Shown here in pieces: positions 45,784-55,628 of a DNA stretch of 64,000 nt. This stretch comes from Robbsia sp. KACC 23696 (GTDB lineage: Bacteria > Pseudomonadota > Gammaproteobacteria > Burkholderiales > Burkholderiaceae), in contig NZ_CP156628.1 of the NCBI RefSeq assembly GCF_039852015.1, positions 558,001 to 622,000 on the forward strand, in the 5' to 3' direction. How positions within the stretch are numbered: position 1 is the stretch's first letter; each line of letters begins with the position of its first letter. The notes under the pieces were generated by a model. That model did not search any database. It was given only the letters and a program-made list of their open reading frames with translations, and was not told where the DNA came from. A program made the translations under genes and the position numbers.

Positions 45784-46584
45784 TCAACGTACCGCCCAAT
45801 CGACGACCTCGGCCTCTAGGATTGGTTGCAGCAATGCTTGTGCTTCGTACAAGACTGGGAGATAGCGGCTAATCATGTCGGCTTCGCTGACGTGCGATAC
45901 ATGCGTGGTAAGACAGAGCGCGCCGGCGAATTTGAAATCGCGATTCTTCAACGGCACGCCCATCACGCGCATGCCGATCTCCAACTCTTCATTGACGATG
46001 GAATAACCTTGCACCCCGGCGCGTCGCACTTCGGCTGTCACTTCGTCGATGCCTGTCTTGGTGTAAGGCGTCACGGCCGTCAACGCCTCTTCGGCGAAGT
46101 ATTGATCGAGTTTAGTTTGCGTGAGGGTGGCTAGCAGAAGGCGCCCACTGGCGGTGCAATACATCGGTACGCGCGCGCCCACTCGAATGGTCGCGGACGA
46201 CACGTGGCTATTGCGGCTTCGCGCGACGAAGACCATATGGTTGCCATCTCGGACCGCCACAGATGCATGTTCCTGCGTTACGCGGCTGACATGATCGGCA
46301 ACCGGACGGACGACTTTCGGAAACTTCGCCGAGTCTGCATAGGCTTGCGCGATACCGAGCGTCTTTGCCGTCAACCAATAGTTTCGGCCGTCGGTCTCGG
46401 CATAGCCGTCATGAACCAAGGTCAGCAGAAACCGCCGAGCCGCGCTCTGACTCATATCGGCAAGCAAGGCGGCTTGCGGAACGGTCATGCGGGGAACCGA
46501 TGCGGAAAAAAGCTGTAGCAAGCCGAGCCCTTTTTGCAGCCCGGATATGAGGTCACGTTTGTGAATATGCAGGGACTTCTTCAC
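45784..46584 (-). CDS. IclR-family regulator
   Basis: A 266-residue regulator. The HTH is at about 30-65 (MSQSAARRFLLTLVHDGYAE) and an effector domain follows (SVAVRDGNHMVFVARS, then MYCTASGRLLLA). It is of the PcaR/PobR type that controls aromatic-acid catabolism, often with MHS transporters beside them. It lies between two broken genes, so its targets may be partly lost. Confidence 0.87.
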   Translation of the reverse strand: MKKSLHIHKRDLISGLQKGLGLLQLFSASVPRMTVPQAALLADMSQSAARRFLLTLVHDGYAETDGRNYWLTAKTLGIAQAYADSAKFPKVVRPVADHVSRVTQEHASVAVRDGNHMVFVARSRNSHVSSATIRVGARVPMYCTASGRLLLATLTQTKLDQYFAEEALTAVTPYTKTGIDEVTAEVRRAGVQGYSIVNEELEIGMRVMGVPLKNRDFKFAGALCLTTHVSHVSEADMISRYLPVLYEAQALLQPILEAEVVDWAVR

Positions 46585-46683
46585 CTTGCCGTTCCGTTGA
46601 AGCGCGAATGACTGCGATTATCGCATGCCTCCTTCGGCAAGCGGAGGCGATACGCCAATTCCCTATGGCGATGACGGGCCGAA

Positions 46684-48395
46684 ATGATGAATATCTTAAA
46701 AAGCCTCATGCAACCAGCAGCCCCTGCGTGCGCTTTCGTACCAGGGACGACCTTCGAGATGATTTATCGGATGCGCGACTCCACGTCCACCCTGACATTA
46801 GCGATGCATCCCGCGAGCGCCAGCGCTAAGCGCACCGGTACGGCGGATCAGGCGGGGGCAGGGGCGGCGCCGACATCGCTAGCGTGCGATCTGCTCGTCA
46901 TTGGATCGGGGGCCGGCGGACTCGCCGCAGCCGTAACGGCAGCGAAGCTAGGCATGAAAGTCATCGTTATCGAAAAGGAAGGCCAGTTCGGCGGCACGAC
47001 AGCCTGGTCTGGTGGCTGGATGTGGATACCACGCAATCCTCTCGCGCAAGCCGCCGGCATCGTGGAGGACATCGACATACCGCTGGACTATCTTCGCGCG
47101 GAATTAGGCGAGCACTTCGATGCAGCGCGGGCGCTTGCCTATCTGGAATACGCGCCGCAGATGGTGGCGTTCTTTCGCGCGCATACAGCGCTGCAGTTCG
47201 TCGATGGCAATATGATGCCCGACATGCACGGTAACACCCCGGGCGCTGCGACGGGCGGGCGTCGCCGGCGCGTCGCTTGCTGACGGCCGACGTGCCGGCC
47301 AGCGAAATGCGCGAGGGTGCAAGCGCACGCTGCGGAGAGGCAAACGCGCACGTATCTCTAGGTCGAGAGCGAGGCGGCGCCATCGGCAAGCAGCGCATCA
47401 TCGGCGCCGTTGTAGGCAGCGACGGAGCAGGGGACGTGCACATCCACGCCCGACGCGGTGTCGTCCTGGCATGTGGCGGCTTTCCGCACGACACCGATCG
47501 GAAGAAAGCGCTGTTACCGCATGCGCCGTCCGGGAAGGAACATTGGTCCGCTGCATCGCGTGGCAATACCGGAGACGGACTGCGGCTTGGCGAAGCGGTT
47601 GGTGGCGTGGTCAATAGCGCCCTGGCGTCGGCAGCAGCAATGGCGCCGGTGTCCCTTGTCCCGGGCGCGAATGGTGAGGTAAGACATTTCCCCCATTTGC
47701 TGGAGCGCGGGAAGCCTGGCTTGATCGCCCTAACGCGCGGCGGCAAACGATTTACCAACGAAGCGAATTCGTACTACGACTTCATGGGCGACCTGATCGA
47801 GGCCTTGCCGCCGAAAGAAAGCGTCCAAGCCTGGCTGATCGTCGATCACCGTTTCATTCGTCGTTATGGATTGGGCGCGGTAAAGCCTCGTCCGCTGCCA
47901 CTGCGACGATTTATCCGAAACGGTTATCTCAAATCCGGAGCCACCATTCAGGCTCTGGCAGAGGCGTGCGACATCGATCCCGTAGCGCTCGCGAAAACGA
48001 TCGATACCTACAATGCGCAGGCACAGAACGGTAGAGACGAGGCCTTCCAAAAAGGTGAAACGCCGTACAACAAGATGCAGGGTGACGTGACAAATACGCT
48101 TCCCAATCCCTGTATGGCGCCATTACAAACCGCGCCGTTCTACGCCGTACGCGTGGTTGCCGGAAGCCTTGGCACGTTTGCCGGTCTGCAGACGAATCTC
48201 AACGCGCAAGTGCTTGACCGCGACGGCGCAGCCATCGACGGGCTATACGCCTGCGGCAACGACATGTCGAGCATGATGGAGGGATTTTATCCGTCGGGTG
48301 GCATCACCTTAGGGCCCGCCATGACCTTTGCGTTTCTGGCGGCGCATCATGCATCAGGCCAAACAGTAGGCGTAGTCGGCACAAAAACCAACTGA
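46684..48395 (+). pseudogene. Broken FAD-binding dehydrogenase, paralogue of the gene at 43.5 kb
   Basis: The N-terminal half (FAD motif DLLVIGSGAGGLAAAVTAAK, then FGGTTAWSGGWMW) stays open to a stop at 47281-47283, just after PDMHGNTPGAATGGR. The C-terminal half (from about 47277 in another frame: ACGGFPHDTDRKKALLPHAP, then ACGNDMSSMMEGFYPSGG) continues to 48395. Compared with its intact paralogue about 60-90 residues of the middle domain are missing at the frame break. So a deletion, not only a point frameshift, broke it. The exact start is unsure; several Met codons precede the FAD motif. Confidence 0.72.
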
Positions 48396-48437
48396 TGCAT
48401 CGCCTTTTTTACTGCTTCACTACAAGGAAAGACCACC

Positions 48438-48758
48438 ATGTATTACGAACTGCGTACCTACACCATCGCTCCCGTCAAACTCGCCGATTGGTTGGCGCTC
48501 TATAAGCGCGAAGCGTTGGCAGTGCAACAGGAACACCTCGGTCAACTTGTCGGCTTCTTCACAACCGAGTTCGGCACGGTGAATCAGGTTGTGCATATAT
48601 GGGCCTACACCAGTCTCGACGATCGCGCCGAGCGGCGAGGGAAGATGGCTTCCGATCCTCGTTGGCTTGAATTTTCCCGCTTGAACAAGGAGCTCGGCGC
48701 GATCCTGAATCTGGAATCGCGGATGATGAAGCCGACCGATTTTTCACCTTTGAAGTAA
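48438..48758 (+). CDS. NIPSNAP-family protein
   Basis: A 106-residue protein beginning MYYELRTYTIAPVKLADW, the NIPSNAP signature (alpha-beta dimeric barrel). Later HIWAYTSLDDRAERR is typical. Function is unknown; in Burkholderiales it often follows FAD dehydrogenase genes, as here. AAGGAAAG is about 10 nt before the ATG. Confidence 0.85.
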   Translation: MYYELRTYTIAPVKLADWLALYKREALAVQQEHLGQLVGFFTTEFGTVNQVVHIWAYTSLDDRAERRGKMASDPRWLEFSRLNKELGAILNLESRMMKPTDFSPLK

Positions 48759-48801
48759 TGAAAAAAACGGGCGCAGCAGGGCCCTGCACAGTGATCTGTC
48801 G

Positions 48802-49572
48802 CTATCCGTGGATATGAAGCGAATTGAACAGATCGGCGAGTCCGAGCCACAACAGTTGTACGCCGATACAGAAAATCGCGAATGCGAACAGACGCATGGC
48901 GACCTGGGTTCCTGTCGGCCCGAGCAAGCGCTCGATATGTGCGGCGAAGCGAACGCATAGGTAAATGGTCAGGCTCAGCAGTGCCAAGGCGATGGCGACA
49001 CCGATGAAATGCACTGGCGCCAAACCGCTCCGCGGCGTACCGGTACCCAATGCGATGGCAACCGAAATGGATCCGGGACCCACCGTGATGGGCATAGTCA
49101 GGGGATAGAACGCCTTGGACTGAAGTTCGGTGCGTCGCCGCGAGAGTCGACGCGCCACGGCAGGCGCTGGGACGTCGGCAATATGCTCTTGCGCTGCCGA
49201 AGCGGTCGACTTACTCGCCGACGCAGGACTCGTGACAACGGCATCGGCGATCTCGGGATCAATGTCGCCATCGTCCTGGACCTCAGGCGATTGCAACAGG
49301 TTCCAACCGGCCATGGCAATGATCAAGCCGCCGGCGACACGCAATACCGGGATCGAAATGCCTAAAAAAGACAGGACGTATGCGCCGATGGACAGCGATG
49401 CCAGCAAAATGAAGAAGCTGTTCACCGCGACGCGACGCGCGACGTCCTCACGTTCGGCTTTACTCGCGTGCGGCAGCAGGCTCAGGATGATGAAAGCCGA
49501 TGCCGGCGGGTTGATGATCGGAAACAGCGCCGCGAAAATCAGCAATATGGTTTCGGTGAGTTCGTGAACCAC
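48802..49572 (-). CDS. MarC-family (UPF0056) inner-membrane protein
   Basis: A 256-residue membrane protein with six helices. IFAALFPIINPPASAFIILS in helix 1 and the loop FYPLTMPITVGPGSISVAI are the MarC marks. A polar loop of about 60 residues (approx. 100-160) rich in Asp, Ser and Ala is longer than usual. Function is not known; the old link to antibiotic resistance was not confirmed. It is the last gene before the IS-rich region. Confidence 0.88.
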   Translation of the reverse strand: MVHELTETILLIFAALFPIINPPASAFIILSLLPHASKAEREDVARRVAVNSFFILLASLSIGAYVLSFLGISIPVLRVAGGLIIAMAGWNLLQSPEVQDDGDIDPEIADAVVTSPASASKSTASAAQEHIADVPAPAVARRLSRRRTELQSKAFYPLTMPITVGPGSISVAIALGTGTPRSGLAPVHFIGVAIALALLSLTIYLCVRFAAHIERLLGPTGTQVAMRLFAFAIFCIGVQLLWLGLADLFNSLHIHG

Positions 49573-49867
49573 GCAAATGCATCCAAGTCAGGGGCAGCCG
49601 CGTTGCAGTTCGCAATTGGGCCGAATGCTCCGATTCTAAGGTATCCAGCCGTCTGGACGGTAAGTGATAGCGCGGTTGACGGGCATTTCACAGCATCAGT
49701 GCGTGTGCAGATTTACCGACCGAACCTATTTAACATAAGATTAATTATCAACCGAAATTTTTGTTAGCGTTCAATAGTAATGTCGTGCTTGCGATCAATT
49801 GAAATGTCGCACTGAGCTCGTTTTGGGCGCAAGCTAAGCGTCCACCGACCTTAGTTGCGAGCGCGCC

Positions 49868-50707
49868 ATGGATAACTCTGGATCTATTACCATGAGCATG
49901 CGCGAACTTGGACGAATCAAGATCATCCAAGCCGTCATAGACGGCTTGTTGATGCCATGGCGAGCGGCTGAGCAACTCAAGCTCAGCGTGCGCCAGGTGG
50001 AACGTCTGTGTCGACGTTATCGCGATGAAGGTCCGGCGGGTTTAATCTCTCGCAAGCGTGCCCACGCGAGTAATCATCAATTGCCACCGGGCCTGGCGGA
50101 ACGTGTTTTGGGTTTGGTTGCCAAACGCTATCTTGACTTCGGCCCGACCTTCGCTTGTGAGAAGCTACGCGAGGCGCACGGCTTTGATCTGTCGGTGGCT
50201 ACCGTTCGTCGGTTAATGACTGCTGCCGGCTTCTGGGTTCCTCGCAAGCTCCGTCCACCGAAGATTCATCAGCCGCGCAATCGACGCGCGTGTGTGGGCG
50301 AGTTAATCCAAATTGATGGCAGCGATCATCGGTGGTTTGAGGAACGCGCGGCGTCGTGCGTATTACTCGTATTTATCGATGATGCGACAAGCCGATTGAT
50401 GACCTTGCACTTCACGCAGACAGAGTCGACGTTTAGCTATTTCGAGGCGTTGCGCCAATACCTGGACAACCATGGCAAACCGATGGCGCTGTACAGTGAT
50501 AAATTTTCGGTGTTTCGCATCAATGGCAATAGCAATGAGGAAAAGAGCTTTGGCAAAGGCATAACGCAGTTTGGTCGTGCTTGCTTCGAGCTTAATATCG
50601 ACACATGGTGCGCGAATAGTAGCCAGGCAAAAGGCCGAGTAGAACGCGCAAACTTGACCTTGCAGGATCGATTGGTCAAGGAACTCAGGTTGCGAGAAAT
50701 CAGCACA
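49868..50707 (+). pseudogene. ISNCY (IS1202-like) transposase, 3'-truncated
   Basis: The first 279 residues of a DDE transposase: a long HTH region (RAAEQLKLSVRQVERLCRRY), first Asp in LIQIDGSDHRWFE, second Asp in ALYSDKFSVF, and Glu in SQAKGRVERANLTLQDRLVKE. The family normally has 400-480 residues. Its coding region is cut at the left end of the IS3-family element: its stop codon TGA is the first three bases of that element. A Met eight codons downstream (49892) is another start. Confidence 0.82.
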
Positions 50708-50769
50708 TGACCATGCCTCGAAACGACGTACGGCAGAGATGTTAGATAATCTGTTGAACGGAGGTCGAG

Positions 50770-51065
50770 ATGGGCGAAAAAAACGTACCGAATCGTCGCT
50801 ACACGGAGGAATTCCGAGTGGAAGCGGCAAGGCTGGCAAATTCTGTTGGGCACAACGAGGCAGCACGTCGTCTTGGCGTGCCGGTGGCGACGATCGGCAA
50901 CTGGGCACGCAAGCAGCAGCGTGAAGGTGCTGCGTCAGCGGCTAGCACGCCGGTGCCAACTAGTCGCGCCAAGCCGGGCGTCTCGGAGCTGGAAGCGGAG
51001 GTCAGTCGGCTTCGCAAAGAGTTGGCAAGTGCGAAACTGGACGTGGAGATTCTCTCAAAAGCGAC
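50770..51065 (+). pseudogene. IS3-family OrfA (HTH), split by IS30 insertion
   Basis: OrfA of about 108 residues with a HTH (HNEAARRLGVPVATIGNWA) and leucine-zipper region (SELEAEVSRLRKELASAKLD). It is broken after ILSKAT by the IS30 copy. The last residues (AYFAKGSR, stop at 52320-52322) lie on the other side. Removing the IS30 copy and one AC duplicate restores one open frame. Confidence 0.85.
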
Positions 51066-52292
51066 GGTGGGTTCAATGGGTCGTCGCAACAGCCTCGCGT
51101 AGTTTATCGGCCGGAGACATGAAGCCCAAGGTCTTTCTCGGCCGTTCATTGAGGCGCGCTGCGATTTTGTTCAGTTGCGCCTGCGAGTATTGATCAAGCT
51201 GCGTACCATGGAGCAGATACTGTCGCAGAAGTCGGTTCGTATTTTCGTTGGTGCCGCGTTGCCAGGGACTTCGTGGGTCACAGAAGTAGACCTTCACATC
51301 CGTGGCGATCGTGAAGTCTTTGTGGTTTGCCAATTCCATGCCACGGTCCCAGGTGAGCGTCTTGCGTAGATGCTGCGGCAACCGCTTTACCTCGCGTTTA
51401 AGGCCCGCCACAACGCTCACCGTGTCCTTGCCTTTAACCTTGACGAGGATGGTGAACCTTGAGCGCCGCTCGACCAGCGTGGCGACGTGAGTATTGTTCG
51501 CGCCGCTGACAAGATCGCCCTCCCAGTGCCCAGGCACGGCGCGGTCGGCCGCTTCGGGCGGGCGCTCATGAATCGAAACAGCCCCAGCTATCTTGTTGCG
51601 CGCGCCCTTGGTGCTGGAGAAGCGCGAATGACGCATCTTGCGTTGCGTGCGCAAATGATACTGCAACTCTTTCTTTAGAACGCCGCGCGCCTGCACAAAC
51701 AGGCTGCGATAGATCGTTTCGTGTGACACGCGCATCGACTCGTCATCGGTATATCGGAGCTTAAGCCAGCCGCTTACTTGTTCCGGAGACCATTCGCGAG
51801 AGAGCTTCCGTTCAACAGCGTAGCGCAAGCGCGGGTTGCGCTCCAGCAGGCAATCTTTGGGACGCAAGCTAACCTTCAAGGCTCTCTCATCGGCGTCCAG
51901 AGCCCGATAGTGGCCCGTTCCACCGTTACGCGCAATCTCACGCGAAATGGTGGATGGCGCACGATGCAACTCACGCGCTATGGCCCGAATGGAAAGCCCG
52001 GCTGACACGCCGCGCGAAATCTCTTCACGTTCACTGAGAGTCAATGCCCGCAACGATCGCTTGCGCACAGCAGGGCTGTAACCTCCGCATAGCCGGATTA
52101 CGCCGTAGATCGATCCGGCTGGTTTGCCCAGCGCTTTGCCGATGCCAAGAAACGATTCTCCGGCGCGCCACCTCCGCCAAACTTCCGCCTTGCCTTCTGT
52201 CGGCAACCCAGGCCTTCCCATCTGTGCCATTCTTCAACCCTCCCTCATTCGATATTAATAGGAAGGTGTTGCAATGACCCATTGAACCCACC
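51066..52292 (-). mobile_element. IS30-family insertion sequence
   Basis: A complete 1227-bp element. The terminal inverted repeats begin GGTGGGTTCAATGGGTC on both ends, with CGCAACA/TGCAACA following. A 2-bp direct repeat AC flanks it (51064-51065 and 52293-52294), the usual IS30-type duplication. Its insertion site is inside IS3 OrfA and it lies on the opposite strand to its host. Confidence 0.92.
51073..52230 (-). CDS. IS30-family transposase
   Basis: A 385-residue DDE transposase. N-terminal HTH regions (LTLSEREEISRGVSAGLS, SIRAIARELHRAPSTISREI) bind the ends. The catalytic core has Asp in HWEGDLV, Asp in TWDRGMEL and Glu in RGTNENTNRLLRQ. Full length and intact, so the element may be active. 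The stop lies inside the inverted repeat. Confidence 0.92.
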   Translation of the reverse strand: MAQMGRPGLPTEGKAEVWRRWRAGESFLGIGKALGKPAGSIYGVIRLCGGYSPAVRKRSLRALTLSEREEISRGVSAGLSIRAIARELHRAPSTISREIARNGGTGHYRALDADERALKVSLRPKDCLLERNPRLRYAVERKLSREWSPEQVSGWLKLRYTDDESMRVSHETIYRSLFVQARGVLKKELQYHLRTQRKMRHSRFSSTKGARNKIAGAVSIHERPPEAADRAVPGHWEGDLVSGANNTHVATLVERRSRFTILVKVKGKDTVSVVAGLKREVKRLPQHLRKTLTWDRGMELANHKDFTIATDVKVYFCDPRSPWQRGTNENTNRLLRQYLLHGTQLDQYSQAQLNKIAARLNERPRKTLGFMSPADKLREAVATTH

Positions 52293-52318
52293 ACGGCATA
52301 CTTCGCGAAAGGGTCGCG

Positions 52319-53182
52319 GTGAAGTATGCATGGATCGACGCTAGCCGCGACCAATATGACGTCAGCAGACTATGTCGGGTGTTGGGCGTCTCGCGCAGCG
52401 GTTACTGCCAGTGGCGCGTGCGAAAGCCCAGCAAAAGCGCGCGGCGTCGAGCCGATCTGGATGCCCAGGTGTCGATGTTACATGCGCGAAGTCGCGCCAC
52501 GTACGGCCGCCCGCGACTGGTGAAGGAACTGGCCGCGCAGGGCGTAAAAACAAGCGCTGAGCGCGTGCGTAGAAGCCTTATTCGTCAGGGGTTACGGCCC
52601 GTGTACAAGCGGGCATGGAAAGCAACGACGGACTCGGCGCATCGATTGCCTGTGGCACCCAATGTATTGGCACGTCGCTTTGACGGCTGGGAGCGGAATC
52701 GAGCGTGGGTTGCAGATATCACGTATTTATCGACGGGCGAAGGCTGGCTGTATCTGGCCGCGATCTTGGACCTGGGAAGCCGGCGTATCGTGGGATGGTC
52801 GATGTCCGATCGCATCGATGCGACACTGGTCTGCAATGCATTGCGTTCGGCGTATTGGCAACGTCGCCCGCCACGTGGACTGATTGTGCATAGCGATCGC
52901 GGGGTGCAATATGCAAGCTGGGCGCACCGAGAACTGGCCGAGCAGTATGGCATGGTGATGTCGATGAGTCGGCGAGCGAACGCCTGGGATAACGCACCGA
53001 TGGAGAGCTTCTTCAAGACGTTGAAGGTCGAGCAGACATCGCGGTGTCGGTACGAAACACGGGCACAGGCGAGATTGGATGTAGTCGATTGGATTGAAGG
53101 GTTTTACAATCGTCAGCGTATTCATTCATCGATTGGATACCGTACGCCTTGTGATTACGAGGCTATGCGACAAGCAGCGTGA
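52319..53182 (+). CDS. IS3-family transposase OrfB
   Basis: A 287-residue integrase-core transposase: RSGYCQWR near the start, Asp in WVADITYLSTGEGWLYLA, Asp in LIVHSDRGVQYAS, Glu in NAPMESFFKTLK. It overlaps the OrfA end by 4 bases (GTGA), where an OrfA-OrfB fusion by frameshifting would normally form. With OrfA split by the IS30 copy, that fusion can no longer be made. Confidence 0.9.
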   Translation: MKYAWIDASRDQYDVSRLCRVLGVSRSGYCQWRVRKPSKSARRRADLDAQVSMLHARSRATYGRPRLVKELAAQGVKTSAERVRRSLIRQGLRPVYKRAWKATTDSAHRLPVAPNVLARRFDGWERNRAWVADITYLSTGEGWLYLAAILDLGSRRIVGWSMSDRIDATLVCNALRSAYWQRRPPRGLIVHSDRGVQYASWAHRELAEQYGMVMSMSRRANAWDNAPMESFFKTLKVEQTSRCRYETRAQARLDVVDWIEGFYNRQRIHSSIGYRTPCDYEAMRQAA

Positions 53183-53212
53183 GTTGCTGTACGTGAAAAC
53201 GAGGCATGGTCA

Positions 53213-53554
53213 CCACTCGATGACTTGATTCAACGAACGAATCACGCGCAGTGCTGGCAACGAGAAATCCACCTCAATGCACAATCCTTCGCGATTGAAG
53301 TCATCAATCACATTGAACAAGCGGATGCTACGGCCATCGGCCAGTTGGTCGTGCATGAAATCCATCGACCAACATTCGTTCAATGCCGTCGGCACCGCCA
53401 AGGGCTCAGGCTGTTCACGCACGAGGCGCTTGCGCGGTTTGATACGTAAATTCAGCTCCAACTGCCGATATATCCGATAAACCCTCTTGTCGTCTAATTG
53501 GTCAACAATCCGATTCACTGTGGTCTTTGTCGTCTTCGTAGTCGCGTTCAGCAC
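53213..53554 (-). pseudogene. IS3-family (IS407 group) OrfB fragment
   Basis: An internal piece of a second IS3-type transposase, about 113 residues: [18 protein letters not shown], then the first catalytic Asp in [18 protein letters not shown] and [10 protein letters not shown]. It is cut at the right edge of the IS3 element at 53212 and has no start or end of its own. Nothing coding is seen in 53555-53702. Confidence 0.75.
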
Positions 53555-53702
53555 ACGCTACAACATGCAGCCAGACGTCGCACTCGCTCCGATGTGATTC
53601 ACGCTATCCTGACTGCGATAGCAAAGAAGGTGACGGAGTCGAGCATGGCGACGAACTCAGTTCAATCGGTAAGCCCACGACAACAATTACTGCGTTTAGC
53701 AT

Positions 53703-54279
53703 TTAGGCAGACAGAACGACGCTTTTGTCTTTATACAGTTCTCCCGATTTCCAGATGCTCAGCATCACTGTGGACAGTTTTCGGGCCAATGCAACGACTG
53801 CCTTCTTATATCCTTTCGCCTGTCGAATCGTGCTGGCCCAGCGAGCCAGACTGGTTTCTTTTCCATATCGCGACAGCAGGCATGACGCCGCTTCGTACAA
53901 CAACGACCGGGTTTGTCTATTGCCCTGTTTGGAAATGCCACCATTTCTGTCGACTTCGCCGGATTGATATTTTCGGGGCGTCAAGCCTAGGTAGGCGCCG
54001 ACGTCCGCAACTCGGCGAAAGCGCGAGGGGTCGTCAATGGCCGTCTTGAACGACATCGCCGTCAATACACCAACACCGGGGATGGACATAAGTGCTTTGC
54101 AAACCAGGTCCCGAGCCGCTTGCTTCTCCAGCATTTTGCCGAACTCTCTGATTTGCCGGCTTACATGGCGCCACGTAATCCAATAGCATTAGCGCAACCG
54201 ATTTCACGGCTTCGACGGACGGATCGGCAGTCAAAACCTCCTGCCGGAAGACTTCATTACGTCCTGGTGAAAGGACCAC
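53703..54279 (-). pseudogene. IS110-family transposase C-terminal remnant
   Basis: The C-terminal Transposase_20 part is clear: LMSIPGVGVLTAMSFK, then YLGLTPRKYQSGEVDRNGG and GNRQTRSLLYEAA, ending at 53703. The preceding linker (VEAVKSVALMLLDY, then RHVSRQIREFGKML) is split by a frame change near 54180. The DEDD N-terminal half is gone. It is cut by the left end of the next IS element at 54280. Confidence 0.78.
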
Positions 54280-54295
54280 TGACCTGCCCGGTTTC

Positions 54296-55159
54296 CTAAG
54301 ACCATTCGGTTCTAGCAATAACGGCAGTGGTTGAATCGCTTTCTAAGCGCTGGCGATACGCCAGCGGTGTGTCGTAGTTCAGGCTCGAATGCGGCCGCAC
54401 TTCGTTGTAGTGCCGTCGCCAATCGTCAATCACTATCTTTGCTTCGATACGGTTTCGGAACCATTCCATCGCGAGACATTCGTCGCGGAACTTCCCGTTG
54501 AAGCTCTCGTTTGTCCCGTTCTGCCATGGCTTACCTGGGTCGATCAGCGCCGACTCGATTTTCTCCGACACGACCCACTTCAGCAAGGCAGAACTTACGA
54601 ACTCAGGGCCATTATCACTTCGCATATATCGAGGTGCTCCATGGACGCTGATCAGTTTGCTCAGCACCTCAATGACGCGAGCAGAACGGATCGAGCCCGA
54701 CACGTCGATCGCCAAACATTCACGCGTATATTCATCGACGACCGTCAGGCACTTCAACTGTTGACCGTTAGCGCATGCATCGAAGACGAAGTCGTAACGC
54801 CAAACCGAATTGCGCGCACTCGGTGCCAGCGGTCGCGGGCGAGAGCCAGCAATGCGCCTACGTCGCCTTTTGCGCGGCACTTGCAGGCCTGTCTGCGCCC
54901 ACAGCCGGCTGCATCGCTCTTTGCCTATTACGATACCTTCGCGGCCAAGCATGATCCGTATTCGGCGCGATCCAAACCTTGGGTACTCGCCCGAAAGCCG
55001 CCGCATCGTCTCCACGACTACGCCGTTTTTGCTCGGCATCTTGCTGACGTAACCGAGGTTCGCGCGACTCACATAAATCAGCGCACACGCACGCCATTGG
55101 CTCAAACCGCGCGAAATGGCATAGCGGGCTTGGTCTCGGCGTACCTGTGCGCTCACCAT
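54296..55159 (-). CDS. IS3-family transposase OrfB (IS407 group)
   Basis: A 287-residue integrase-core protein. Catalytic Asp in SVWRYDFVFDACANGQQLK, Asp in RYMRSDNGPEFVSS and Glu in NGTNESFNGKFRDECL are all present. It looks full length. It overlaps OrfA by 7 bp, the place of programmed frameshifting in this family. Confidence 0.88.
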   Translation of the reverse strand: MVSAQVRRDQARYAISRGLSQWRACALIYVSRANLGYVSKMPSKNGVVVETMRRLSGEYPRFGSRRIRIMLGREGIVIGKERCSRLWAQTGLQVPRKRRRRRIAGSRPRPLAPSARNSVWRYDFVFDACANGQQLKCLTVVDEYTRECLAIDVSGSIRSARVIEVLSKLISVHGAPRYMRSDNGPEFVSSALLKWVVSEKIESALIDPGKPWQNGTNESFNGKFRDECLAMEWFRNRIEAKIVIDDWRRHYNEVRPHSSLNYDTPLAYRQRLESDSTTAVIARTEWS

Positions 55160-55416
55160 TTTTTTGCGGATATCTCCTTCATGACTTCGATCTCGAGATC
55201 CCGCTCAGCGACTAACTTCTTCAGCCGGTTATTCTCGACCTCCAAGGCCTTCAGCCGCTTTACGTCGTCGCTGACCATCTCGCCGAAACGCTTGCGCCAG
55301 GCATATATCGACACGTCACTTACGCCGTGACGCTTGGCCACCTCGGCGATCGGTACGCTGTCCGCCTCTCGCAGTATCCGAACAATCTGCTCATCGCTAT
55401 ATCGACTCTTCTTCAT
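55153..55416 (-). CDS. IS3-family OrfA (IS407 group)
   Basis: An 87-residue HTH protein (MKKSRYSDEQIVRILREAD, then VAKRHGVSDVSIYAWRKRFG) with a coiled-coil tail (VENNRLKKLVAERDLEIEVM). Typical IS3 OrfA, complete. Confidence 0.88.
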   Translation of the reverse strand: MKKSRYSDEQIVRILREADSVPIAEVAKRHGVSDVSIYAWRKRFGEMVSDDVKRLKALEVENNRLKKLVAERDLEIEVMKEISAKKW

Positions 55417-55628
55417 GACGCGCTCCGTCTCGATGCGCCATTATCCTAGATCAATTTGGTCTTCGTTTCCCGGGGCAGGTCAGACTTTTATAATTCATGT
55501 GTTTGACGCCGGAAATGAGGCTTGATTCTTTTCCGGATTTTGACTTCAGGTTACCCCCGCCGCCGCACCAAGATAAATCGAACGCAAAAAAATTTGGTAA
55601 CTTCCGATTCTTCCAGCCTCAAGCACTT

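Larger units (their letters stand above)
50708..53212 (+). mobile_element. IS3-family element, interrupted by IS30-family copy
   Basis: The ends share the inverted repeat TGACCATGCCTCG (left 50708-50720, right complement 53200-53212), with further matches inward (ACGTAC, GCA). Without the IS30 insert the element is about 1.28 kb, normal for IS3. It encodes OrfA and OrfB. No target duplication is seen: flanks are ACA on the left and CCA on the right, and different IS fragments lie on the two sides. Confidence 0.87.
54280..55482 (-). mobile_element. IS3-family (IS407/IS2-like) insertion sequence
   Basis: A 1203-bp element bounded by TGACCTGCCC on the left and its complement GGGCAGGTCA on the right, with GACCA shared further in. 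It carries an overlapping OrfA/OrfB pair on the minus strand. No 4-bp direct repeat is seen (CCAC left, GACT right), so one flank has been lost by recombination or deletion. Confidence 0.82.

Noticed and set aside
50703-53217. Target-site duplication around the IS3 element
   Set aside because: Bases on the two sides (ACA and CCA) do not match, so no duplication was claimed.
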